Part shown: positions 1 to 10,300 of the stretch, piece after piece
Position numbering within the stretch: position 1 is the first letter of the stretch
Layout of the letters: every line of letters begins with the position of its first letter
The notes under the pieces: model-generated
What the model saw: only the letters and a program-made list of their open reading frames with translations
Databases searched by the model: none
Told to the model about the DNA's origin: nothing
Source of the DNA: Temnopleurus reevesii
Taxonomy: Eukaryota; Echinodermata; Echinoidea; Temnopleuroida; Temnopleuridae
Direction: 5' to 3'
NCBI GenBank assembly: GCA_036244855.1
Contig: BQKZ01001414.1
Coordinates: 26,846-40,550, forward strand
DNA: 13,705 bases
Program-made: the position numbers and the translations under genes

Positions 1-430
1 TTTTTTTTCTTCTTCTTCTTCTGCTAATGGATTCCAACCTGTTGAAAGAAGAGTCTACCCAAAAATGATATTTGTTCAACAAGGGCAAAAAAATCAGACT
101 AAAGGACTAATAGAATTTGAAAAAAATCGTATAAGCTATGAACGTTTCAAAATTTAGACAAATTTGCAATCAATGACATCATAGGTACAGGTGCACGATA
201 TTGAAAAGAAGAGTCTACCCCAAAAATGATATTTCTTCAACATGAGCAGAAAATCAGATATACAGATAAAAAAGTTTGAGAAAAGCAGACACCTATGGGT
301 GCGTACAATTTTTATCACTCAACCTGGTTAACGGTAACCTCTAAAAATCGTCTACACATGCACGTACACCTCATCCCGGGTGTTGGGGGGGGGGGCACAA
401 AGACAGCACCCCTCCCTCCTCGCCTCATTA
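1..430. repeat. Old tandem duplication (~159-bp period) and flanking simple sequence
   Basis: The block ttgaaagaagagtctaccc, followed by aaaaatgatatt and ttcaaca, occurs at about 42-105 and again at about 201-265 with a few mismatches. The window starts in a TTC run, and a short G run lies at about 386-395. No gene is seen. Confidence 0.55.
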
Positions 431-1215
431 ATTCAGATGTACACTGAACTCAAATTAAGCACATCGGTATTTTAATCATGATTTTCTACAACCAACGTCA
501 CATGCCAATTCACAATTAGTACCTGGCTCGAAATGAAACGAAAATTATCGCACCAGATTCGCTCTGATGAAATTGAATAGTAGTTCTTCGATTCAGTTGG
601 GCATTGCGCCCAAATGCCGAATTTTGGGCTTTTGTTGGAGCCCGCGATCGTCATGCCTAGCCTAGGTTGAATAAGAAACCATTGTGACGTCACATTTTAT
701 TGTTCCTGAAAGGAAGCGGCGTGCGTGCATTCTTGCAGTTATTATCTTGTGTGTTGGTTTCCGCTCAAAATTCTGGCTTGTTTATTATCTGCTAAATCTT
801 TGTGAGTTCAATTTTGAAGAGTTCAACGATTTCTGTGATGACAGTATTTGATAAGTCATGGTCCATGATATGTTAGTTGTTTATATGCTACTGATTGGTT
901 TATGATGGTGTGAATCTCGAATCACAATTAGTAAATATTTCAAACAATCAGCCTTCAAATTTATAGATGCTTTTATTAGCTCTTGTTTGTCATTAACAGT
1001 TTTATTGGTTGCTTTTGTGCAACTTCATTGTGTAGAGCATCATAATAAATTGTGATTGTTTGCCTTAAGAAGTGTCAAAATATTCAGCCTACAAATTGTA
1101 GAATCATCTTTTATAATAATCAATCATGATCGGCTTCATCATAATTTGGTGAAAAGGTGTTAGGTTGCCCATAAATGTCGTTTTAGTAGGATAGATCGGT
1201 CAGGAATTCTATATT
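430..1215. other. Intergenic AT-rich DNA
   Basis: No exon, RNA gene or complete mobile element is recognisable. A weak degenerate direct repeat (caatcagccttcaaatt near 947 versus attcagcctacaaatt near 1081) suggests an old ~135-bp duplication. The CRE patch at 620-790 lies inside it. Confidence 0.4.
620..790. promoter_or_regulatory. Promoter-like patch with perfect CRE in intergenic DNA
   Basis: TGACGTCA (685-692) is flanked by cattg...cattttattgttcc, followed by an aggaagcgg ETS-like core (about 712-720) and a CpG-bearing stretch. No exon can be assigned to it. It may be the promoter of a neighbour reading rightward out of simple sequence, or a solitary regulatory site. Confidence 0.2.
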
Positions 1216-1260
1216 TAATAATAATAATACTATACATGGATTTATATAGCGCAATTACTA
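1216..1260 (-). repeat. SINE 3'-tail fragment, copy 1
   Basis: On the minus strand it reads gcgctatataaatcc, then (tat)n ending in TAA triplets, the usual end of tRNA-derived SINEs in marine invertebrates. The 45 bp are identical to those at 1492-1536. Confidence 0.5.
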
Positions 1261-1285
1261 TACTGAATATATTCAGCTGCGATAT

Positions 1286-1480
1286 GTCTTCTTCTTCTTC
1301 TTCTCCCTCCTCCTCCTCCTCCTCCTTCTTCTTCTTCTTCTTCTTCTTCTTCTTCTTCCTTCTTCTTCTTTTTCTTCCTTTTCTTCTTCCTCCTCCTTGT
1401 TCTTCTTCTTCTCCTTTTTCTCCCTTCTTCTGTCTCGTACACACTTCCTTTTTTCTCTCCCCTGTTTTCTCTTTCATTCA
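1286..1480. repeat. TTC/TCC microsatellite tract 1
   Basis: Nearly pure plus-strand pyrimidine of imperfect TTC and TCC triplets. The Ser/Phe/Leu and Lys/Glu open frames here are repeat artefacts. Confidence 0.9.
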
Positions 1481-1491
1481 ACTTACCATCN

Positions 1492-1536
1492 TAATAATAA
1501 TAATACTATACATGGATTTATATAGCGCAATTACTA
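1492..1536 (-). repeat. SINE 3'-tail fragment, copy 2
   Basis: Identical over 45 bp to 1216-1260, at a 276-bp period. Both copies are followed by gctgcg...atgtcttcttc, so the unit probably duplicated together with its pyrimidine tract. The base just before it (1491) is an N, marking an assembly uncertainty. Confidence 0.5.
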
Positions 1537-1549
1537 GGCTGCGCTAATT

Positions 1550-1770
1550 ATGTCTTCTTCTTTTTCTTCTTCTCCCTTCTTCTTCTTCTTCCTTCTTCTT
1601 CTTCTTCTCCCTTCTTTTTTTTTCTTCTTCTCCCTTCTTCTTCTTCTCATTCTTTTTCTTCCTTCTGTCTCTTACTTCCTTTTTCTCTCTTATTCTCCTT
1701 CCTTCCTTCTTCTTCTTCTTCTTCTTCTTCTTCTTCTTCTTCTTCTTCATCATCTCCCTCACTGTCCACA
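1550..1770. repeat. TTC microsatellite tract 2
   Basis: Imperfect TTC repeats, ending in a long clean TTC run at about 1708-1747. Long open frames here are artefacts of the triplet repeat. Confidence 0.9.
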
Positions 1771-1844
1771 CATCACTTCATCTCCTCCGCGTATTTTTAT
1801 CTTTCAAAAATTCTGAATCCATTTCTGAGTTTTTCTTCTCGGCG

Positions 1845-2135
1845 CCTTGCTCCTACCCCTTACTCCCTCTCTCTGAATTTCTCCCCTCCACCTCCTCCCC
1901 TTTATCTCTCGCTCCCTCTCTCTCTATCGATCTCTTTCTCTCTCTTCCTCTTTATCGCTCTCTCCCTCTCTCTTCCCCCTCTCTCCCTCTGTCTCTCCCC
2001 CTCTCACTCTCTCTCTCTCATGCCCCCCCTCTCTCTCCCTCTCCTCATCTCCCTTTCTCACACTCTCTCTCTCCACCTCTTTCTTAACACACCCTATCTC
2101 CTTTCTCTACCCATTTCTCTCTGTCTCCCTCTCCA
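1845..2135. repeat. CT-rich pyrimidine tract
   Basis: A long, impure CT/CCCT tract on the plus strand with short interruptions. It continues the pyrimidine domain that starts at 1286, giving roughly 850 bp of strongly strand-asymmetric DNA. Confidence 0.85.
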
Positions 2136-2198
2136 AAGATGTCAATTATAAAAACTCAATGCAATTCATATCTTTGAATTCTATAGGCAAGCAAGCAA

Positions 2199-2204
2199 TT
2201 TTAT
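2199..2204 (-). promoter_or_regulatory. Candidate distal poly(A) signal AATAAA
   Basis: Minus-strand AATAAA followed by attgcttgcttgcc, just before the DNA changes to long CT simple repeats. It would give a 3' UTR of about 2 kb. Either signal, or both, could be used. Confidence 0.3.
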
Positions 2205-2735
2205 TATAAAATTACAAAAATAATATTCTTCAAAATTTCTCAGTTGACTTTAAATATCCTTACAAGGACAATACACATGACAATCTTTAAAAATATAGCC
2301 AGCACCTACTTAATTTGTTAAGCTCCATTCAATTATCATAAATCTTTCTCATAATTAAGTAATTAAGGCTAATTCAAGCAGTACAATAATGGAATAAGTT
2401 ACAAACTTTACAACTGTAATAAATAGAGGCCCACTAAGCCCATATATTTACAAACATGTACAAAAAACATGTTAAAATTAACACTACGTAAATTTAATGT
2501 AAAATGTAACTTCCCAAAGTGTTCTTTAAAGTTCTTGCCCTTAGTAATGTAAAATAATTGAGATAAGACATAAATGTCTTCACTAAAATGTGACATTGCT
2601 ACAAAAATCCAAACTGATTTCTTATGACTGTGTTAAAACAAGCCAAGGACCCTTTTTACCAAATTCCCTACACATGCAAGAAGTGAAATTGTGAGATTAT
2701 ATAAGGTCGAGTTTGGATAATATTTATCATAATAA

Positions 2736-2860
2736 TTCTAATAATAATAATGCATTTCATTTACCCAGGGTAGCCACTGCAGTTCCCATAAGACTGTTAT
2801 CCCAGCTGGCCCTGTAAAAACATAGGGCTACCATATTATTACACTGGCTTATTGAATTCA
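2736..2860 (-). repeat. Possible retroelement 3' end with TAA-triplet tail
   Basis: On the minus strand a unique-looking segment (agctgggataacagtc, then agtggctaccctgggtaaat) ends in gcattattattattag. A non-repetitive body closed by TAA/ATT triplets is typical of SINE or LINE ends. The family is not identified and the 5' limit is unclear. Confidence 0.3.
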
Positions 2861-3562
2861 AGCATGCATATTTTTCCATACCCAAGGGAGACGGATTGTG
2901 CAGTATACGCTTTGATTTGATTGGTCCTGGGTCAAATTTCCAATTGGGTTTTAAAAAAAGTCGCGTTGACATGGATATGGTCAACTCAGAACTGCTCTTC
3001 AACGACCCTTTGAAGAGGAAAACAGTGTGCATAGAAACTACAGTTTGACCCCAACATATGCATTTTTCTAATAAACCTCACTAAAATTGATTACGAGAAT
3101 AGGTTTGTGAATATTAAATCATCTACGGTAAAAGCCCAAATATTCGCGTTTATTAATTTTTACCAGATTCGCTCAATTTCAGAGCTTTTTGCCTGTTAGC
3201 GAGTTCCCATTTTCACTTTTTAAGAGAAAAGTGTACGGGAGTCTATTTGACACGAATTCATGGTCGCGGAAAAAAAACCAACGCAAAAATTTCAGCTTTT
3301 ACACTATGTGAGTCGGCCTTTCAAAAAGGACGATTTCTACGCACCTATCGTGCTATTATTGTGTCATCATGTTCATAGAACATACATCATTTGGCTGAAA
3401 CACCAGCGGTTTTTCAATAGTTCTGTTCTCTCGAAATCATTACGACAGAAGATTTTGAAATATTTACAACAGTAATCATTAAGAACATCTGAAAAATAGT
3501 ACATAAAAAACAATTCATCGAAATCCCATATAAAAATGCATTCCATATTCAGAATCCTAAAA

Positions 3563-3568
3563 TTTATT
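3563..3568 (-). promoter_or_regulatory. Candidate poly(A) signal AATAAA (nearest to stop)
   Basis: This is the first minus-strand AATAAA after the ets4 stop. It would give a 3' UTR of about 620 nt. The hexamer is common by chance in AT-rich DNA. Confidence 0.35.
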
Positions 3569-3804
3569 CTCTTCGTAGCCCCACACATGAAAAGTACAAT
3601 GATCATTAAATTCATCTAAAATCCCCACCCCATTTGATAAAATCGCAAGATATTTGCTACAATATTGATGATAAAATAATAGAATTAAATTTCATAATAT
3701 AAATATTTCAACCCTAGTACTGCCAATATTTAGTAACCATACGAACAGGATTCAAAACTGGGCAAGAATAAAAAAAGCAAGAAATATCCGAATACACCAA
3801 TGAT

Positions 3805-3986
3805 TAAGGGGATGTTGCTCAAAAGTTGCAATTGATCACAAGTTGTAGTTGATCGATACGCGCCAATCAAAATCATGGTTTCATGCGAGTCTTGTCAAAT
3901 GTGCATACCGTACACGAATTAAAATTCGTGTTACAATTTGCAATGTTGCAGTTGATTTGCAGTTGATTTTGAACAACATCCCCTAA
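3805..3986. mobile_element. Short inverted-repeat element (MITE-like)
   Basis: The left end aggggatgttgctcaaaa (3807-3824) and the right end ttttgaacaacatcccct (3967-3984) are inverted repeats with one mismatch in 18. The interior has four related direct units (gttgcaattgat, gttgtagttgat, gttgcagttgat, gcagttgatttt) and a small palindrome acacgaatt/aattcgtgt at about 3913-3932. There is no coding capacity and a target-site duplication is not clear. It lies in the probable 3' UTR. Confidence 0.6.
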
Positions 3987-4169
3987 GACAGACAACACAA
4001 AAAATTAAGAAGTAAAATCTGTTTCCTTTCAAAATTTGAAAACATCCAGTGTGTATTCATAGGCAAATCATCATAAGGCAATATATATTCACATGATAAA
4101 AATCCTCCATATCTCTCTATCTTCTGTCTATTTCGTATTCTGCGAGAGTCTTTGAGTCGTTCCATTTTC

Positions 4170-4348
4170 TTAGCAGGGGTTGACAAACTGGTACACCAAT
4201 CGCTGCGAGACCTCCGTTTTCTTCATGATCCCTTTGCGGTAGTACTGCCTGATTGACCGTGATAGCTTGTCGTAGTTCATTGCGGGTCGGTTCTTCCTCT
4301 GTCCCCACAGTCTGGCGACCTCGACGGAGTCCTCGATCTTGAAAATAC
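4170..4348 (-). CDS. ets4: ets4 coding exon 6 (ETS recognition helix, C-terminus, stop)
   Basis: The acceptor is gttttgttgccaatttag, ending at 4349. Coding runs from 4348 to TAA at 4172-4170 and encodes residues 305-363. It contains [19 protein letters not shown], then [20 protein letters not shown], then [19 protein letters not shown]. The two DNA-contacting arginines of the ETS recognition helix are present (Arg335 and Arg338). Ser336 and Gln339 replace the Ala/Gly and Tyr of most ETS proteins. Family knowledge: the same Ser..Gln pair is found in vertebrate SPDEF and is linked to its preference for GGAT as well as GGAA cores. The protein stops three residues after QFV, as SPDEF does, with a terminal cysteine. 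The exon is split from exon 5 by a 2960-nt intron. Confidence 0.97.
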
Positions 4349-7300
4349 CTAAATTGGCAACAAAACGAGAAAAAGAGAAGGGAAACGTTATAAATATGTA
4401 GAAGGCAGATCATAAGGAATCATTAAACAAGTGAATATGTGAACCAATTTGAAAATTGGCAAACATAACAAGAAAAAGAGAAGGGGAACGTTATAAATAT
4501 GTAGAAGTCATATCACAACGAATCATTAAATAAGTGACAAAGTGAACCAATTTGAAAATAAAATCTTCAAATTTAGACTTTTAACAACTTCACTCTATAC
4601 AAAAAGAAATTCTAATTCTTTTTTATTCATATTCATAGATATGTCATGTGTTTGTTTTGCATTCCATATAAGAAAATGGAACATGAAAAATTATATTTCT
4701 ATGACAATGATTGAAAGGTTTCTATTGTAAAATTACAATATATAAGTAGGTTATATCCTGCTCCAATAGATCTCTGGGGGACAGTATAATTTGGCAATTG
4801 GTGGCAGAAATCCTTTTAAAACATCTGGATTTTTAATAACATTTTTCCCTTTTTAAAAACTTTGTAAGGGATGAAAAACTGACAAAGCAAGGCACCAGGA
4901 TGCAGTGCTGCCTTTGCAAGAAAGAAAAAAAAAAAAAGGAGTGATCTTTGGTGATCATTTTCCAAAAAATTTCCTGCCATGGTGATAAATTTTCCCTCTT
5001 TTTTGTCATTAATCTTTATAGCAGGATATAGAGAGGTGAAAAGAGCAAAAGTACAGACACATCAATCAATCATATTATTAGCCACGCCCATTACATCATA
5101 TTTAACCAATCACAGAGCAGGGACCACATACATATGCATCTCACTTCCTCACTGCTTAAAGCTTATATGAAACCAAGAATTAATTGGATGGAACTCACTA
5201 AAAGTTGTTAATTTTTCACACTGGAAGTTATTAACCTAATCATAAAACTATAATTTAAGTATGAAGAGAGAATTAATCTTCTTTTTCTTTCAATTCTCAC
5301 ACTTGTCCTGTAGTATATTGAAGCTTGTTTTAAATTTCTAGCATTTCTCTATAAGGTCAGCTAACTATAAACCATAACTTTGAGACCACTGGTGGAAATT
5401 AACTATACAGGTGGTTTCATCTTGTATGACCTTAATTTACCTTCTGAATTTTCTAGAAGATAAATTCGGAATGTGGTACGATCTTGAAGTATGATCTTAA
5501 ATGGGCTTGTCTAAAAAGAAACTGGTAGATAATGACCTAGAACTTTGTCTTGATTGAAAGCAATCAGTAATCAATATCAAAACAACATGTCAATCAATCG
5601 AAAATAAGCGCAAACCACACGTACGCCTCCGAAATGTATACCTAAAAAGAACACACACACCCTTGTTTTTGTTTCTAATTTTCCTTTGTTCATGAAGCAT
5701 TTTGCGGTATTTTCTCCTCCAACAATGCTCGATCATGATCAATAGCTTCTCATAAAGTGTTGTTGTGCGAAAGATGCTGGCTGTATCGGATTACAAATGG
5801 ATAGGCTCTTGACGTATCAGTCACCACGGGAGTCTCTTTTTATAGCTCTTCTTTTTAATTTTACAGCACTTCAAACAAACCATATTGCCTCTTGCCAATC
5901 AATCTGAAATTGATAACCTCTCTGGCTGGGTTTGAGGCCATTTTACTGTTACTTCTAATAAAGTTTTACACATTTATAACATTCTTAAAAATCTTATTTA
6001 AAGATTCTGTTTCAAATAATGAAGCCATTTTATTGTTACTTTTAATACCATTTAAGACTTTTATAAAATTGATAAAAACTTGGTATGAAAAATGTTATTT
6101 CATATAAATTGATTAATACGTACATTTGTTAGAAAATATATTTCACGAATAAAGTTCGAATTTAACACATTATGTAATTGGAATGTGAACTAAAGATACC
6201 TAAAACCAGAAAAATTGAATGTAAAAGAAACTAAATGAATACATTTTAATTGAACAGCAATTACCATTCTTTTCATGCATTTCAAATCATCTACACATTC
6301 AAATTTTGATCTCCAAAAAGATACCTCTTGATATACATGTATATGTATTTATCTTTAATGATTTATGCCCAGTCATCAGCTACATCATTGAACTTTTTCA
6401 AGTTGCAGTGCAATGATGTAGCAGTTCTTGGAATTAAAAACGATTGACCAAATATGGGCGTAAAATCTTCCAGTTCCGAGGTCGAGTTGGTACCAGCCAG
6501 TGCAAGCCTGTATAGATCATCGATAGATCATTCAGGGTCGGGTTTACCTCAATTTCCTTCCTGGGATGTTCGATGGTTAAGCGATATACCCCAAAACACA
6601 AGCCCATCCCGGTCACAACAAAAGCAAAGAACTTCCTTTTTCTCTTCCTCTAACGCATCCTGGTATCTCTTTAATCCACCCCTATTATAGTGGAACGACC
6701 CATTACATCATGGATTACAAGGGTGCTATTTTGGTAGGGTGACATCAAGCTCCAACGCAAAATTTAGGATAGGAACATGCATTTCCAAGCATGTCCATTA
6801 TGTTATTCTTATTTTCCTTCCCTCATTTTTTCCATTTACATTTCCAAGCCTGTCTTTTATGTTATCCTAATTTTCCTTCTATCTTTTTTTCCCACTTACA
6901 TTTCCAAGTCTAATCTTTCCATGTAAGTCATTATTATTTTCCTTTTATCATTTTCCCCATTATCTGGATCCCTTCTTGTAACAAAATTGGGAAAATCTTT
7001 TATTTTCAAGCAAATTTGAAACTCCAATTTGGACTCACATTGGTTTCGTTCTCACACTCTTAAAAATGTATTTGCATATAATTCACATCATATTTGCATC
7101 CATTTACATCTTATTTGCATATCATTTACATCTTATTTGCATATCATTTACATCTTATTCGCATACCATTCACATCTTATTTGCATACCATTCGCCATCT
7201 TTTTCCTTTTCTCACAAGGCACATTTCATCCAACACCAATGAATTAGCACATCATTTGCATATTATTTGCACCTCATTTGCATAGATGCGGATGGTGGAA

Positions 7301-10300
7301 ACCCTTACCTTGACTTCTGTCGACCCATCTGATGCAGTAGCTATAGCAGTTGGGTTGGAGGAGAAGCTCTTTGAGGAACTGCCACAATTGAATTCCGCCC
7401 GTGTAGTTTGGCGTCATCGATGTGTCGGGCCTGACGTGGGCAGGGGGTGATCCGTCGCGGGCGGGGGAGGGCGCGTAAACTTCATCTGAAAAGTAACAGT
7501 AATGAGAAATTATTTTATTTATTACAAACGTATTCCATTAACAAAATAAAGGTTGTTGGAAAGAGTTGGATTAGACAGAAATTAAAAAACAAAACCTTAG
7601 TAAAATTGAAAAAAGATGTAATTTTGGTTCTTTGTTGCCAAAAAGCGTGAATAAATGCTAGAAGTTGCCAATGTCACATTATGTGCATGAAAAGTAGGGA
7701 GTTTTCTATGCTTAATGTGTTGCCAATTTAAGGAATTGTGACATTTTTAGTGATTATTTTAATTTGAAAAATTCTCTGCAAAATACAGAAAACAATGGCA
7801 CAATGGAAATGGTCGGATTCGGCGTAGAGTTTTTTTTCTCTTTCTGCTCGACATGCATATGGTAATTTTTTTTAGCACTGCATGAACAGTTATTGACACA
7901 AAACACACATGTTCTGTCGTCCTGAAATAAAGCAATCATTGAATGATTTTAAAGAGTATGATCACGTACCATCACTGGCCGATCCAGTGCTACCACTCTC
8001 GTCACCGGGCGTCGCTACCGGCGACACGGGCGCATACCTCTGGGCCATACCAATATCTGTTGTGGGGGTGCCTGTGATGAACTGCGAGGGCTGAGGTATG
8101 TGGGGGACCATAGGGATTTGTGGTACGACCTGTGACTCTTGAACAAGTGCTGTTGAACGAAAAAAATCGTCAAAATATTAATTATTTTTTATTTCATATT
8201 TTTTTTACAGTGGAAACTCAGTATAACAGGGACCATCAAGGGCTGATCAAGGGTTGTTAAATGAAAATGAAGATTGTATACATATTAATCCTCTTTTATT
8301 TCATTTTTCTATTCAGCGGAAACTCAGTATAACAAGGTACTTGGAACCATAAAAAATACCATGTTAAAGCAGTAATCTCCTTATAGAAGATAGACTTAAA
8401 AAATAGTAAGTTATAAAGAGCTGGGACAGAACTATTACCTCTTTTTATTAGGAATATTGTTATACCAGATCTTTCCATACCGAATTTCCACTGTATTTGT
8501 AAAAATAGTTAATTATTTCATTTACTGTATAACCAACTCTCGGCCAATATTTTTGTGGGGAGATAATTTTGTGTTTTAATTTCACGTTTTGAAAAATCAT
8601 AGTACATAAGTCTATGGGTGTAACTGTGGGTGGAAATTTTAGTGAATTCATGGTCACGAAATAACCGAAAATCAAACCCCAGTGAACATTTTCTAGGATT
8701 TCTGTAATGAATTTAAAGAAGTATTCTTCGGTGACTCACTTTTGAGGAGAAATACAACGCCGTGAAGAATATCGCCGCACTTGGGAGCGAGCTGTCTGAA
8801 CGTGCCTTCGTCAAGCGATGCGAGCGTGGCTCCGTCCATGTAAAATCTAGAAAGATCGACTTCTCCGAGCTCGAAACGGTTCACGACGCATCTAAGCCAC
8901 ATTTGGACATTGTCTGCTGACCAGCCGTATACATCTAAGAGAAATAAGCCAAAATTATTATTCGTATTTTCTATGAAAACGTAATGAATTTCGTCCAACA
9001 AAATCTAATTGCCTATTGCCGATATTTCAATGAACAAATTCAAGACAGTTTCACTCGGGTAAATCAATAATATCATTCAATTGGTTTTCCTAGCATCTTT
9101 GATTATTATCATCATAATAATTTTATTTAATACAGATTAACCCTTCCATTCAATGCATCTGTCTTGAAAGAAACATAAAAGTTTTTAAACAAGTAGGCCG
9201 ACCTTTAATGTTCAAAGAGCAATTGGTTTATTCTTCTCGATTTTACTTCGAAACTAGGGAGATATTTTCTTCAATACATGCATATCAGTCTTTTTCAGAA
9301 AGGGCTCACACAAGTCAGATAAAATTACTTCAACTTACTTGGCATTAAATCGGCTTTTTGGCAATCCGTGATGATATCCGGAATCATGGCCCTCATAAGT
9401 AGCTTCTCAAGCTCCCCGTCTGAAAATTCCTGCTCCATCCCCATTTGTTGAGTGGTACAGCCCAGCTGCTGTGTAGGGAAGAAGCCCTGCTCTGGGTAGA
9501 AGGACTGCTGCATGTCTGGTGAAGGGGGGAGCCCATAGCCGCCGCCGAAGGAGGGACTGGGGGACGGGCCGTCGTATCTCTGCTGTTGCTGGTCTAAATC
9601 AAGTAACTGGCCTCCCATGTCAATTTGCATCAGTTGGAGAGCGACCTTCAGAGAAAAATTTAGAAAAGAGGGGAAAAAGATAATTAAAATCCACATCATT
9701 AAAAACACTACATCCCTTTGTTAATGAGATCTCAACAATTAATTCTTAGAAAAGTATTTTGAAAAAAAATTGAATGATGAAAAACTATACCATTAAAAAC
9801 TACATTGATAAAAACACTTCACTCCTTTGCTAACAAGATGTCAACAATTATTTTTTTTCTTTGAATGGGCCCTCTTTACTGCAATGGCCATTTTCTTTTT
9901 AAAGATATGAAATGGAGTACAATTAAATTTGCTTTGATAACTTGTATAGAAAAACCACCTGTCCATAAAGACCACCTTCCTCGATTCCCTTAAAAAAGAG
10001 TTTTCATGCAACAGAACCTGTCTATCTAGGCACAAGTCCCCATTTTTTCCCTACCAAATGATGTGTGATTTATAAGGTGAATAAATACTTCTTAGTCGAA
10101 TATTAGACAAAAAACCTAGACGAAATATTACAAAACTGATCAAACAAAAGAAAAAAATAATGCCTCAATATTTGGGTAATTTCGGTAATCACTTGAACTC
10201 CAGTTACAATTTTCCTGGAAAACTGCTCTCTTCCAACTACATGTACCATACATGAGCGTAGTAGCTTCATTAGTGATTTAGCTCACATATCAATTACCAC

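Larger units (their letters stand above)
2180..4169 (-). other. Probable ets4 3' UTR and downstream flank
   Basis: After the stop at 4170 no coding exon is recognisable on either strand down to the simple repeats at 2135. The sequence is AT-rich, as echinoderm 3' UTRs often are. Candidate minus-strand AATAAA signals lie at 3563-3568 (602 nt after the stop), 3149-3154 and 2199-2204. The true end cannot be fixed from sequence. Inside are an inverted-repeat element (3805-3986), two UGUAAAUA Pumilio-type motifs (3461-3468 and 2445-2452, minus strand) and a probable retroelement end near 2736. Confidence 0.45.
4349..7308 (-). other. Intron 5 of ets4, splitting the ETS domain
   Basis: A 2960-nt phase-1 intron inside the ETS-domain coding sequence, between Gln304 and Gly305. 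It contains an octamer array (7070-7283), a 60-bp minisatellite (6781-6960), a GC-richer doubly open patch (6434-6690), an 87-bp tandem duplication (5933-6100) and a 102-bp duplication at its 3' end (4351-4558). The stretch 4560-5930 has a CCACGCCC/CCAAT patch near 5080-5115 and is otherwise featureless AT-rich DNA. Confidence 0.9.

Noticed and set aside
1160..1816. Long open frames of Lys/Glu/Arg or Ser/Phe/Leu on both strands
   Set aside because: They are translations of TTC/GAA triplet repeats, with no non-repeat coding content.
3260..3475. 71-codon plus-strand frame opposite the probable 3' UTR
   Set aside because: No recognised domain, splice sites or coding composition; part resembles a dispersed repeat sharing gaattcatggtc with 8644.
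4117..4413. 98-codon minus-strand frame overlapping exon 6
   Set aside because: It is a shadow frame of the ETS exon; the correct frame gives the conserved recognition helix.
5892..6107. Hydrophobic plus-strand frame with repeated EAILLLLLI
   Set aside because: Explained by an 87-bp tandem duplication of AT-rich intron DNA, not by a membrane protein gene.
7060..7290. CRISPR array
   Set aside because: The 22-bp units are contiguous tandem repeats without unique spacers, in animal intron DNA.
7909..8094. Plus-strand frame over exon 4
   Set aside because: Antisense shadow of the linker exon; the minus strand has matched splice sites and phase.
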